DNA of 64,000 bases, from positions 62,001-126,000 of the forward strand of contig CANFHA010000014.1 in the NCBI GenBank assembly GCA_947446645.1, written 5' to 3'. Every line of letters starts with the position of its first letter. Positions within the stretch are counted from its first letter, which is position 1. Position numbers and translations under genes: made by a program. Shown in pieces: positions 1 through 9,779 of this stretch. Origin of the DNA: Chitinophagaceae bacterium (GTDB lineage Bacteria > Bacteroidota > Bacteroidia > Chitinophagales > Chitinophagaceae). The notes under the pieces are model-generated. The model searched no databases. It saw only the letters and a program-made list of their open reading frames with translations, and was not told the origin of the DNA.

Positions 1-2
1 CA

Positions 3-1973
3 GTGACGCTATCAATGGCCCAGATCAAGACTTTGCCCGTACTCTTTGGTGAGGTAGACCTGCTGAAAACGCTGCAGCTATTGCCGGGGGTACAATCTGC
101 CGGTGAGGGTAGTTCCGGCTTTTACGTGCGAGGCGGCGGCCCCGACCAAAACCTGGTATTGCTTGACGATGCACCAGTTTACAATACCGGGCATCTCTTC
201 GGTTTTTTCTCGGTCTTCAATTCTGACGCCATCAAGGACGTGACCCTTATAAAAGGCGGTGCGCCGGCAAATTATGGCGGCAGGCTTTCATCGGTGGTGG
301 ATGTGTCTATGAAAGAAGGGAATATGAAAGAGTACCATGCAGAGGGCGGCATCGGCCTTATAGCATCCCGCCTCACATTGCAGGGACCAATAAAGAAAAA
401 CAAAGGTTCGTTTATGCTGGCCGGCCGCCGCACCTATATTGATGCGCTTGCCCGGCCATTCTCCAAGAAGCTAAAGGATATAGGTTACTATTTTTACGAT
501 CTGAACCTTAAAGCAAACTACAAGCTGGGAGAAAAAGACCGAATATACCTTAGCGGCTACATGGGGCTGGACAAGTTCAAGTTCCAAAACCCAACCGGCA
601 CATTTAAAGCTAACATTCCGTGGGGCAACAAGACAGCTACATTCCGCTGGAACCACCAGTTCAACGATAAGTTATTCGTAAATACTACCCTGGTTTATAA
701 CGACTACAATTTCGCTTCCAACTTCAGCGAAAGCACTTTTGGCATAAAGCTGGCATCAGGCATCACCGACTATAATGCAAAAAGCGATTTCGATTATTAC
801 ACCACATTCAATCATCATTTCAAAGCAGGCATAGGATACATTCACCACAAATTTGTTCCTAACCAGATATCAGGTGTAGCAGACAGCATACAGCTGGATC
901 CCAGCAATGCCTTCATCAAGTATGCACACGAAGCAGGCGTATACATCCTGGACGATTTTGAGCCGACAAAATGGTGGAAAATAAATGTGGGCCTGCGCTA
1001 CTCATGGTTTGGGCAGGTAGGACCATATACTGCCTACAATTACGATGCAAACGGAAAAGCTACTGATAGCACCAGCTATGGAAACGGTAAGCTTGTAAAA
1101 GCTTATGGAGGCTGGGAACCTCGTTTTAATATGCGCTTTCAGCTAAACGAAAACTCTTCACTTAAGACCAGCGTTGCAAAGACTTACCAATATCTGGACC
1201 TTGTAACAAACAATGGCAGCACACTGCCGACAGATGTATGGGTACCCAGTACGTATACGGTAAAGCCACAGATGGCCTGGCAGTACTCAGCAGGCTACTT
1301 TCACAATTTTAAGGACAATATGATCGAAACATCGGTAGAGGTGTATTATAAGGACATGAAGAACCAGGTGCAGTACAAAGAGAATTATACGCCTAATATC
1401 CTCGAGGACCCGGAACGCTCTTATGTATTTGGTACAGGCACAGCTTATGGCGGCGAGTTTTTTGTAAACAAAACCAAGGGGAAATTCACCGGATGGATAG
1501 GATACACACTTTCATGGACCTATCAGAAATTCCCGGACCTCAACAGCGGCAATTCATTCCCTGCAAAATATGATCGCAGGCACGACATATCGCTTGTTGG
1601 TACTTATGCACTCAGCAAAAAATGGACATTCTCATCAGTATTTGTTTATGGGTCCGGCAATGCCATTACATTGCCTACTGCGTACTACTTCATAGATGGC
1701 AACCTGCAGGAACAGTTTAGTAAAGTAAATGCGTTCAGGCTACCTTCATACCATCGCCTTGATGTTGCGGCCACATATACTCCTCAGCACGCCAAGCCAC
1801 GCAAATGGCAAGGTAGCTGGACGTTCTCCATCTACAATGTCTATAACAGGCACAATCCATACTTCCTGTATGTAGATAACCAGGGAACCGTAACCAATGG
1901 AATTAAAGTGACCGTATACGAAGTATATATCTTACCTATACTGCCAAGTATTACTTATAATTTTAAATTTTAA
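3..1973 (+). CDS. TonB-dependent receptor, C-terminal portion (5' end outside window)
   Basis: Plug-like motif LPGVQSAGEGSSGFYVRGGGPDQNLVLLDDAPVYN followed by beta-barrel-like sequence ending in aromatic YNFKF; frame appears to continue past the window edge. Confidence 0.9.
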   Translation: MTLSMAQIKTLPVLFGEVDLLKTLQLLPGVQSAGEGSSGFYVRGGGPDQNLVLLDDAPVYNTGHLFGFFSVFNSDAIKDVTLIKGGAPANYGGRLSSVVDVSMKEGNMKEYHAEGGIGLIASRLTLQGPIKKNKGSFMLAGRRTYIDALARPFSKKLKDIGYYFYDLNLKANYKLGEKDRIYLSGYMGLDKFKFQNPTGTFKANIPWGNKTATFRWNHQFNDKLFVNTTLVYNDYNFASNFSESTFGIKLASGITDYNAKSDFDYYTTFNHHFKAGIGYIHHKFVPNQISGVADSIQLDPSNAFIKYAHEAGVYILDDFEPTKWWKINVGLRYSWFGQVGPYTAYNYDANGKATDSTSYGNGKLVKAYGGWEPRFNMRFQLNENSSLKTSVAKTYQYLDLVTNNGSTLPTDVWVPSTYTVKPQMAWQYSAGYFHNFKDNMIETSVEVYYKDMKNQVQYKENYTPNILEDPERSYVFGTGTAYGGEFFVNKTKGKFTGWIGYTLSWTYQKFPDLNSGNSFPAKYDRRHDISLVGTYALSKKWTFSSVFVYGSGNAITLPTAYYFIDGNLQEQFSKVNAFRLPSYHRLDVAATYTPQHAKPRKWQGSWTFSIYNVYNRHNPYFLYVDNQGTVTNGIKVTVYEVYILPILPSITYNFKF

Positions 1974-2628
1974 CAACAGGCGGAAGTATGGAAGGGTTTT
2001 GTGTAAGCACAAGCTTACGCCAACCGCGTGTCATCTCGTTAAACAATGGAATGGCATTAGCACCACCCATATCAAAGAACGTTTCGATGCCAAGATTAAT
2101 CGCTAATATCTTTACTATTTCCTTCGCTTTTTTGCTTTCACCAACCAATACAAGCTGTAACTGATCGTGACCAAAGAGCGGACGCAACAAGTCTTCGTAT
2201 CCTCTTGTGCTGAACACCTTTACAATGTGGCTGGCACCTGTAATGGCCTTAATGGCACATACCGTGGTAACCTGTTCTTCATTGCCGGTGTGAATGTTTG
2301 ATGTGGCATCGATTATGACTTTCCGCCGGATGTCTCCGAGCCAGTAAGCTACCTCACGCACATGTATGGGTGAAGAAGCAATAATAATAAGATCTGCACC
2401 AGCCGCGGCTTCTTCGATACTGCAAACCTGAAGGTTTCTGTAGTCAGACAATTCACTGGTTATACCAATAGCATCACCATCTTTCCAGGCCATCAGCACA
2501 ATATGGCCCGCATGTAAAAACCGCCTGGCGTAAGCCTCTGCAGCGTGGCCGGTGCCAATGATCGCAATCTTCATTGAAACAAATGTCCTGAATCCCATAT
2601 CATTGCATTTAAGTGACCAAAAGATCAA
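1963..2628 (-). CDS. NAD(P)-binding Rossmann / F420-dependent NADP reductase-like protein
   Basis: MKIAIIGTGHAAEAYARRFLHAGH Rossmann motif; start is probably the internal Met (MKIAIIG). Overlaps the receptor 3' end by 11 bp. Confidence 0.75.
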   Translation of the reverse strand: MIFWSLKCNDMGFRTFVSMKIAIIGTGHAAEAYARRFLHAGHIVLMAWKDGDAIGITSELSDYRNLQVCSIEEAAAGADLIIIASSPIHVREVAYWLGDIRRKVIIDATSNIHTGNEEQVTTVCAIKAITGASHIVKVFSTRGYEDLLRPLFGHDQLQLVLVGESKKAKEIVKILAINLGIETFFDMGGANAIPLFNEMTRGWRKLVLTQNPSILPPVVKI

Positions 2629-2721
2629 TAACTACTGTGTTTCATGGTATTAGGGAAGAGTAAGAGACTATTCTAAAAGCGCATTGAAATGCTCTTACAT
2701 ACATACTCTTGTTTTCAAAGG

Positions 2722-2895
2722 CTAAGGTAAAACTTGGTGTACTGGTGGTGTAGGTGTGCTACCAAATATCCGCAGTTTTTCGGATAAATGCAAAGCTTTT
2801 TTAAAAGTATTTTCATCGATACGATAACCTGTTGGCAGGTGTGATTCTATATATTTCCGAATATACGAAGTGACAATCACCGGCAATTTTTTCAC
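2722..2895 (-). CDS. Small hypothetical protein (57 aa, GTG start), not in the supplied ORF track
   Basis: Manual reverse-strand translation: (M)KKLPVIVTSYIRKYIESHLPTGYRIDENTFKKALHLSEKLRIFGSTPTPPVHQVLP*. Confidence 0.35.
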   Translation of the reverse strand: MKKLPVIVTSYIRKYIESHLPTGYRIDENTFKKALHLSEKLRIFGSTPTPPVHQVLP

Positions 2896-3119
2896 AGAAA
2901 TAATGTTTACCGACTATGTCTCCCAACAAAAAGCACCCTCATTTTTGAGTCGTGGCCATTTGATAGCACTTAGCTCGTTGAACTATCGGTCAAAGAAAAC
3001 AGTTTAATTGTTTAAAAATTTGTATTTTAGAGTAGCGTGCCGGAGTTTATGGAAGAAAACAGGTGGGTCTCCGGTCCAGTATAGTTGAAACAAGGTTTTT
3101 AAAATTAAAACTTTAAGAT

Positions 3120-4025
3120 TTGAAACCAACTGACATTAAAGACCCCGAATATTTCCATAAGGTAGTTGACTGCCAGTACGCATGTCCAGCTCATACTCCC
3201 GTTCCGGAGTACATAAGACTTATAGCGCAGGAAAAGTATACAGAGGCATACATGGTAAACTGGGAATCGAATGTATTTCCAACCTATTTTGGTGTTTCCG
3301 GCGATGGCGATACGGCATCAATTGGCATGGGCCAATTTGTTCATGTTATTCGCCGCAACCTGAACATGACGTACATCGTCATGAACAATGGTTGCTATGG
3401 CCTTACCAAAGGCCAGGACTCCGCTACCGCAGATGCCGGATCGAAAAATAAATCAGGAAATGTAAACCTGTTTGAATCTATTGACCTTGCAAGCCTTGCT
3501 ATAGAACTTGGCGCATCTTTTGTTGCCCAGAGTTTTTCTGGCGATAAGGAGCAGCTGGTGCCGCTTATAAGAGAGGCCATGAAGCACCCAGGCTTTGCAT
3601 TTATCAATGTTATCTCGCCTTGCGTTACTTTTAACAACAACATCGGATCTACAAAGTCTTACGACTACGTTCGTGAACATATTGAAGGTACTGGCACTAC
3701 GGACTTTGTACCAATGATGAAAGAGATAACCACTAAATATGCCGAAGGCACTGTGCAGGGGGTAAAAATGCACGATGGCAGCGACCTTCAGCTTCACAAG
3801 CTAGCCCGTGAGTGGAACCCTGAAGACAGGATATCTGCTATCAATGCAGTAAAGTCTGCTGCCTCAAAACATGAAATACTTACTGGTTTGCTTTTTATAG
3901 ATCGGAATACAAAGGATCTGCACCACCTGATTAAAACATCAGACACCCCACTGAATAAGTTGGGGAAGGATGTGCTTTGTCCGGGAAGCGAGAAATTAAA
4001 AGACCTCAACTCAGGATTGAGATAA
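3120..4025 (+). pseudogene. Chimeric ORF: GltD-like N-terminus fused to 2-oxoacid:ferredoxin oxidoreductase beta subunit C-terminus
   Basis: N-term DPEYFHKVVDCQYACPAHTPVPEYIRLIAQEKYTEAYMVNWESNVFP is GltD-like; from GVSGDGDTASIGMGQFVHVIRRNLNMTYIVMNNGCYGLTKGQDSATADAG onward it is KorB/PorB-like; TTG start with an in-frame stop just upstream. Confidence 0.75.
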
Positions 4026-4160
4026 ACCAGGTCGCTAGTATCTGTAGGGAGGATACATTTCAGGTTAAAGACGCTGGTGACTTTCGCACTCGTGCATACC
4101 GATGTATGTTTTGACAAAGAAAATGCGGGTATACGAATGGTTCTGAAGCAATAGCATTTA

Positions 4161-4559
4161 TTATACCTGCTCTGGAAGCGTATACTCAAACTCGTAATAG
4201 TGCTTTTTATCTTTTCTGATAATGGCAAATTTACCAGAGAGACCTTCAAGCTCCCCGGTGCCGGAATCAGGCACCACCATAATATCAAGCGTCCCTTCAC
4301 CTCTGTTCATCGTCGCATTATGCTGCAAAACAAAAGTGCCAGTTTTCCCCTCTAGCGCGCCCTCTACTCTTTCTATAGCTACATATCCGGCCGAACCAGA
4401 AATGGCGGTACCGGAACTTAACATTTGCCCTTGACTCCTCGCAACAAGGTCTCCGAGAAACTCTTTATCAATAGTCATACGCCCAAAAAGCGAAATAACT
4501 ACTTCGTCCTGTTGCGGAATAAGCTTTACATCAAATTCTCCTTTTGCGATCGCTTTCAT
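4161..4559 (-). CDS. DUF3224 domain-containing protein
   Basis: 132 aa; pattern SGSAGYVAIERVEGALEGKTGTFVLQHNATMNRGEGTLDIMVVPDSGTGELEGLSG. Confidence 0.75.
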   Translation of the reverse strand: MKAIAKGEFDVKLIPQQDEVVISLFGRMTIDKEFLGDLVARSQGQMLSSGTAISGSAGYVAIERVEGALEGKTGTFVLQHNATMNRGEGTLDIMVVPDSGTGELEGLSGKFAIIRKDKKHYYEFEYTLPEQV

Positions 4560-4661
4560 ATCGGCGGTTTAAAATTTCAATTTGATTAAAAATAGCAATA
4601 ATTCCATAGTTAGCTGAGCTGACAGGGTAAGTTCTACGAAAACGACTATTTCAATATCAAC

Positions 4662-4704
4662 AAAAAAATGTTGCCGCCTCAGAGACAATTTGAGACGGCA
4701 ACAG
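4662..4704 (-). terminator. Rho-independent terminator of the 4720-5589 gene
   Basis: On minus strand: TGTTGCCGTCTCA...TGAGGCGGCAACA hairpin followed by TTTTTTT. Confidence 0.7.
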
Positions 4705-4719
4705 TAGCATTAATGTGAC

Positions 4720-5589
4720 TTAAGGAAGAAGAAACGGCGCAACCAGGCCTGCTACAGTAGCAGAGTCCAAAGGCTCATCGAACGACTCTGTAGCTGCTAT
4801 ACTCGATACTGTGCCGGTAACCGCAGGCAACGAGGTTATATTTACTGTAAGTTGCATAGTGTTGTTCTCTCCGTTGTAGTTAGCCTGCACTGCGGCAGCT
4901 GGCGCGGTATTGCCCGTTATCCATGGTTTCGGAGCATCTGCCGCTCCTGCTTTTCTACGTATCAATCGAATGTGAGCGGCATGGCGTGCCTCTACGGAAT
5001 GTATTTGTAAAGCCGCAGTAAGAATATTATGGTCAGACTGAAGATTACCAGCCTGGCCCTTATAAGCCCTTACGCCTGTATCTTCAAAAGCCTGCGATAC
5101 GGTAAGAAAAGTTGCATAATCTGAATACACAGGGAATGCGCCGCCGGCAGTAAAGTCATAGGCTGCAGGCACAATGGGGCTACCCGTTACCGGATCTCCG
5201 GAATAGTGGGTAGGTGTGTAAGGTGTAGATCCGGCATTGTGAATCGCATTGCGCAAAAAATTCACATGCGCAAGCTCATTCGCCAGAATAGTAGAAAAAG
5301 CTGCTTTGTCAATGGTAGGTATGAGGGCGCTAAGTATAGCTGAGTTTGTACAGCTATAGTAAAAGTTATACTCCAGGTATTCCAGTTCCAGCGCAAAGTT
5401 CAATGCGTCTATTACTGTGCTGGTCGTTTTGCCATAGGCCTTTGTAAAAAGAGATCCGAAAGCAATGGGGATAGCGGCCACGGCAACTTTCGATCCGAAG
5501 CTTTTCAGTATATCGCGGCGCGGGCTGAGTTTCTCATAAACTTCAGGATCTGCCTTTTCTATTTCGTCTAATATGAATTTGATATCCAT
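4720..5589 (-). CDS. Ferritin-like domain-containing protein
   Basis: ALNFALELEYLEYNFYYSC...ELAHVNFLRNAI...SVEARHAAHIRLIR four-helix ferritin-like signature. Confidence 0.8.
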   Translation of the reverse strand: MDIKFILDEIEKADPEVYEKLSPRRDILKSFGSKVAVAAIPIAFGSLFTKAYGKTTSTVIDALNFALELEYLEYNFYYSCTNSAILSALIPTIDKAAFSTILANELAHVNFLRNAIHNAGSTPYTPTHYSGDPVTGSPIVPAAYDFTAGGAFPVYSDYATFLTVSQAFEDTGVRAYKGQAGNLQSDHNILTAALQIHSVEARHAAHIRLIRRKAGAADAPKPWITGNTAPAAAVQANYNGENNTMQLTVNITSLPAVTGTVSSIAATESFDEPLDSATVAGLVAPFLLP

Positions 5590-5601
5590 GGTGGTTGGTT
5601 T

Positions 5602-6291
5602 TTAATTGTTGGGTAAATTACTTGCGTCCAATTTTGTGTTCAGGTAAGCGCTTGCTGCAGCCAATACCGTATTGGGTGAACTTTCCAGGTCCAGTCCATT
5701 ACTGCCCATGGCGCTGTTATCTGCAAAACTATTATAGCCGATCAGGTCTCGTATATAAGCCGCATGACGCGCCTCTACAGACACTATTTTGCCCGCAACC
5801 AACAAATATTCCGCACTCGTAATGAGTCGGCCTGCACCATTGTAAGCTGACACGCCGAGATCTTCAAATGTCTTGGCAGCACCAAGCACAGCTGCGCGGT
5901 TAGAGAAATCAATAGACGAGAAATTAACAGACAAAGCTTGTATCGCGCTTGTGCCCAGGGCCGCTTTAAAAAATTCACGATGCGCCACTTCATGGTCACG
6001 GATGTCTGTCAGTAAGGCTACCTCGTCTGCAGTGATACCAGAATATTGGGACGCAATAACCCGTGTATAAAATGCTGCTTCAAGTTGTTCCAGCGCATAT
6101 GCATAGTTAAGCACGCCGATATCGCCGCTACCCAGATTTACGCCGTTGTTAGATGATGATTTGTGGCAGGCACCAATTAGCACCCCCACACCCGCCAAGC
6201 CCGCGGATAGCTGAAAAAAATGTCGCCTTGACGGATTTGGCACATCATCCGGGATAGCCATTAGGGAATGTGATTCATTTTGTGTTTTCAT
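5602..6291 (-). CDS. Ferritin-like domain-containing protein (tandem paralogue, Tat/lipoprotein-like N-terminus)
   Basis: SRRHFFQLSAGLAGVGVLIGACHKS leader; LNYAYALEQLEAAFYTRV...DHEVAHREFFKAAL...SVEARHAAYIRDLI. Confidence 0.8.
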   Translation of the reverse strand: MKTQNESHSLMAIPDDVPNPSRRHFFQLSAGLAGVGVLIGACHKSSSNNGVNLGSGDIGVLNYAYALEQLEAAFYTRVIASQYSGITADEVALLTDIRDHEVAHREFFKAALGTSAIQALSVNFSSIDFSNRAAVLGAAKTFEDLGVSAYNGAGRLITSAEYLLVAGKIVSVEARHAAYIRDLIGYNSFADNSAMGSNGLDLESSPNTVLAAASAYLNTKLDASNLPNN

Positions 6292-6451
6292 TTCGATTAG
6301 TTTTTCGGTAAAAAATGAGGTTGTCTTATCTTAACCTACGACCACGACATTAAAAAAGATGGCCCCGAAAAAATTAATTCCGGCATATTTTTTCCGGGCG
6401 AAACGAACTCAATTGATTTGAAGTGTATTATGCGAAGAACAGGATCAAAAT

Positions 6452-6484
6452 AAAAAAGGGCAGCATTGTCATGCCACCCTTTTT
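6452..6484 (-). terminator. Rho-independent terminator
   Basis: AAAAAAGGGCAGCAT-TGTC-ATGCCACCCTTTTT, just downstream of the 6503-7354 minus-strand gene. Confidence 0.6.
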
Positions 6485-6502
6485 AATGTCGAATTTAAAA
6501 TT

Positions 6503-7354
6503 TTACTCTACGGCATCTTTTGCAATTACTGTCCAGTCATCGCCTCCATGTCCCCGGGCTATCCACTTATCCATTTCTTTAGCAATTGCGGGAATAACTG
6601 CAAGGGGAGCCCCACCCGCTTCAGCTTCCGTTATCATCAGTCCGGCATCCTTTCTCGCCATACTAAGCTCCCAGGATGGCTGGTCAAATGTTTTACTGGT
6701 CATCTTCTTCAATCTCACGGGCAGCATGGCCGCGGGGTTCCATGTACCAAATAGTTGGGAAACATCATCAATTGAAATCCCCAGAGTCTTGGCAAGGCTA
6801 AGCGTGTCCGCAAGACCGGCAGTCATCCCTACCAGGAATAAATTACCGATCAATTTTATCCCGGCAGCCTTATTAGTGTCTGTGCCGAAATTCAATACTT
6901 TACCGGTCATCTTAGCGAGCTCCGGTTCTATCTTGTTTATTACGTCAGCGTCGCCTGAAACAAGTATTGTCCCGGTGCTTTCCAGTGCATTTTGCGGCCC
7001 CATAAATACCGGCGCGTGAATGTAGGTATACCCCCTTTTCTTCCACTCTTCGGTGCGCGCAGCTGCACCACTCGCCAGGGTTGTAGTATGATCGATGATA
7101 ATTACTCCGGGTTCAAAGCCTGCGCTTGCTTTTTGTAAAACTTCATTTACTGCAGCATCATCCTTCAGGGTAAGATGTATGCGTGTTGCGCCTTTCACGG
7201 CCTCATCCACATTATCAAATGCTATTGCTCCATCAGCTTCCAGCGCTTTAGCTTTAGCTGCGGTTCTGTTCCAGACATGTATTTGCTCGCCCTTTTTCAG
7301 CAATGCTTTTGTAAAATTCGAACCTAAAAGGCCTGTACCTATAAATGCTATCAT
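6503..7354 (-). CDS. NAD(P)-dependent oxidoreductase, 3-hydroxyisobutyrate dehydrogenase family
   Basis: IAFIGTGLLGSNFTKALLKKGEQIHVWNRT...DHTTT...APVFMGPQNALESTGTILVSGD...AAGIKLIGNLFLVGM. Confidence 0.85.
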   Translation of the reverse strand: MIAFIGTGLLGSNFTKALLKKGEQIHVWNRTAAKAKALEADGAIAFDNVDEAVKGATRIHLTLKDDAAVNEVLQKASAGFEPGVIIIDHTTTLASGAAARTEEWKKRGYTYIHAPVFMGPQNALESTGTILVSGDADVINKIEPELAKMTGKVLNFGTDTNKAAGIKLIGNLFLVGMTAGLADTLSLAKTLGISIDDVSQLFGTWNPAAMLPVRLKKMTSKTFDQPSWELSMARKDAGLMITEAEAGGAPLAVIPAIAKEMDKWIARGHGGDDWTVIAKDAVE

Positions 7355-7494
7355 ATATTTCGTTGAAACGCTTTCTGTGAAACGCTAAGTTAGTGATTTA
7401 GATCGCGGCAATTTACGCCAGCCGCTATTTTTTACAATGGCTCACACCCCTTTGGCATGATGTTTAATAAGCTATCTGCAACTATTAATAACAA

Positions 7495-7677
7495 ATGGTA
7501 TATATTATGAAACAGTTACAGATTCTTTCCATAGCAATAATTCTGCTCACACTTAGCAGCTGCCAGATCATCGGAGATATTTTCAAGACCGGCGTTGGCG
7601 TTGGGGTTTTCCTGGTTATCGGCGTAATAGCACTTATCATATTCATTTTTGCAAAAATTGGCGGTGGCGGTAAGTAA
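7495..7677 (+). CDS. Small membrane lipoprotein
   Basis: MKQLQILSIAIILLTLSSCQ lipobox followed by a hydrophobic segment. Confidence 0.6.
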   Translation: MVYIMKQLQILSIAIILLTLSSCQIIGDIFKTGVGVGVFLVIGVIALIIFIFAKIGGGGK

Positions 7678-7747
7678 CCAATGGTAATTAAAGCCGGAGG
7701 CGATTCACTATCCGTTTGGCGATTTTGGAGTAATTTCGCCAACCTAT

Positions 7748-8350
7748 ATGAATACTATAATGTTTTGGATGCAGCCGTTTGTTGCTGCATTTACAGGATG
7801 GTTTACCACGTGGATTGCGATCTTCATGCTTTTTCATCCCAGGAATCCTAAGCGTTTTCTCGGCATAACGATCCAGGGAATTTTCCCCAAGCGACAACGC
7901 CAGGTAGCAGAAAAGCTGGGCAGCGTTGTGGCTAAAGAGTTAATTCATTTCGATGAAATTGCCATTCAGCTGAAGGACCCTGAAATGCTGCAAAACCTGA
8001 GCCCAACAATTGAAAAACATTTAGATAACTTTCTCCAGGTAAAGCTCAAGGAAAAACTGCCGATCATTTCCATGTTCGTCGGTGATGGCACCATGGCCAA
8101 AATAAAGGAGGGCATGATGGAGGAAATAGCATCCTTGCTGCCGGAGATCATTCATCAATACACTGACTCATTAAGTGAAAAGATTGATATTGAGAAAATG
8201 GTCACAGACAAGGTTTCCAACTTCTCTTCTGACAAATTGGAAGAAATACTTCAATCTGTAATGAAGAAAGAGTTTAAATTCATTGAGATCATCGGAGCTG
8301 TACTTGGCTTTGCGATCGGTCTTATACAGATGGCCGTCTCTTTGCTTTAG
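7748..8350 (+). CDS. DUF445 family membrane protein
   Basis: FVAAFTGWFTTWIAIFMLFHPRNPKRFLGITIQGIFPKRQRQVAEKLG is characteristic of DUF445. Confidence 0.8.
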   Translation: MNTIMFWMQPFVAAFTGWFTTWIAIFMLFHPRNPKRFLGITIQGIFPKRQRQVAEKLGSVVAKELIHFDEIAIQLKDPEMLQNLSPTIEKHLDNFLQVKLKEKLPIISMFVGDGTMAKIKEGMMEEIASLLPEIIHQYTDSLSEKIDIEKMVTDKVSNFSSDKLEEILQSVMKKEFKFIEIIGAVLGFAIGLIQMAVSLL

Positions 8351-8402
8351 GATTATGGAAATTAGTTAATACAGCGTCTTGTAGTGGTATCACGATATCG
8401 CC

Positions 8403-8888
8403 ATGCATAAAGCAATTGCTTTTTTAGTTTTATTTACGTGTGTTATTCAGCGTGTCTGCGCCCAAAGCACAAAGCTAATTAGTGCAACACGCCAGGACTG
8501 GAGCGGAGGGGTTGCCGGACATTCAGGATCCAGGTTTACTTTTTCAATCGAGTTTTCAGGGTATAATGAAGAACCGATCCCTGATACTATTTGGATCGGC
8601 AAAAAACCGGTACCTCTTTTTATTAAGGGAAAGGCGAAGCCGGAAATCGTGAATACGCGACGCATTTCCAGCAATGAAACAATACGGTTCATCATTACCA
8701 CAAGCATTGCCCATGACGCATTCGGTGACCACAGTCCCTACGCATCGCCTCTGCCAAGGGAAGTCAACCATACTATTCCTATACAATATAAGGGCGTGGC
8801 GTTATTGTCTTATCGATACAAGGGAAGCGAGAAATACTTTGAGATCAGAAAGTTTTCCACGATTCTTCCGCCGATGAATTATCCTTGA
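8403..8888 (+). CDS. Hypothetical secreted protein
   Basis: 161 aa, signal peptide MHKAIAFLVLFTCVIQRVCAQ. Confidence 0.55.
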   Translation: MHKAIAFLVLFTCVIQRVCAQSTKLISATRQDWSGGVAGHSGSRFTFSIEFSGYNEEPIPDTIWIGKKPVPLFIKGKAKPEIVNTRRISSNETIRFIITTSIAHDAFGDHSPYASPLPREVNHTIPIQYKGVALLSYRYKGSEKYFEIRKFSTILPPMNYP

Positions 8889-8978
8889 TCCTGGTATTTT
8901 GAAAATTCCGCCGACGCTGGCACGATAGTTAAGTGGTCTTTGTGAACTATTATTTGATCACATTAAAACAACAATCTT

Positions 8979-9200
8979 ATGAGAAAGTACCTGTTAATTG
9001 CAATGCTTGCCATGATCACATCCGGTGTATTTGCCCAGGAAGGTCCAAAGGCGGAGAAGAAGGATGATAAAGCGATGAAAAAGGAACATAAGGCTCGTAA
9101 AAAAGAGTTTCACGGCAGCGAGCGGAAGGCGATGAAAAAGAAAGAAAAAGCCATGAAGAAAGATGACAAAAGCGACCTGAAAGAGGAAATGCACAAATAA
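8979..9200 (+). CDS. Small Lys-rich secreted protein
   Basis: Signal peptide MRKYLLIAMLAMITSGVFAQ followed by a Lys/Glu-rich mature region. Confidence 0.55.
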   Translation: MRKYLLIAMLAMITSGVFAQEGPKAEKKDDKAMKKEHKARKKEFHGSERKAMKKKEKAMKKDDKSDLKEEMHK

Positions 9201-9355
9201 GCAAATAACAGTATTTTTTGGCCCCGGAGGGTGTCCTGCTATCTTGATAGGAGGCAAGCAATCCGGGGCTAAAAAATATTTTTAAAAAAATTCCCTCGTA
9301 TTGCTATGCCAAGAAAAATAAATTATCTATCTTGCCCTCACAAACACATAGAAAA

Positions 9356-9646
9356 ATGATGAAAAACATCCTTATTACATTCTTGTCTATCATGTTGTTC
9401 AGCGTTAGCAGCGCATTTGCACAGGACAAGAAAGCATGTTGCCGCGAAGACTTCCATTGCTACAGGGCATGGAAAAAAGACTGGAAATCAGAGAAGAAAG
9501 CATATAAAGTGCACAAGAAAATGTGGCAAGACCGTCCTTGGGCTGCGGCCAGGAAAGAGCGCAAATCTCACAAGAAAGCCTGGAAGAGCGAAAGAAAAGA
9601 GTATCAGCACGTACACGGTTACGGATATCATGATTTCTGGTATTAA
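9356..9646 (+). CDS. Small basic Trp/Lys-rich secreted protein
   Basis: Signal peptide MMKNILITFLSIMLFSVSSAFAQ; mature region rich in K/R/W with CC and C residues; the track's 9332 start is a TTG, ATG at 9356 preferred. Confidence 0.55.
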   Translation: MMKNILITFLSIMLFSVSSAFAQDKKACCREDFHCYRAWKKDWKSEKKAYKVHKKMWQDRPWAAARKERKSHKKAWKSERKEYQHVHGYGYHDFWY

Positions 9647-9669
9647 TATTTCATAATAAAATAGTTTGA

Positions 9670-9705
9670 ACCCCTGCATCAAAATGCGGGGGTTTTCTTT
9701 TTTTA
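9670..9705 (+). terminator. Rho-independent terminator
   Basis: ACCCCTGCAT-CAAA-ATGCGGGGG followed by TTTTCTTTTTTT. Confidence 0.75.
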
Positions 9706-9779
9706 TTCCTCACATCCAATGGGGTATGAATAAGTGAACTTGTAACCTTACTTTTGTCGTTCTCAAAAAAGCAACATAA

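Noticed and set aside
4720-6291. Tandem ferritin-like genes as a novel system
   Set aside because: Such pairs are, to my knowledge, common in Bacteroidetes; nothing unusual visible in the sequence.
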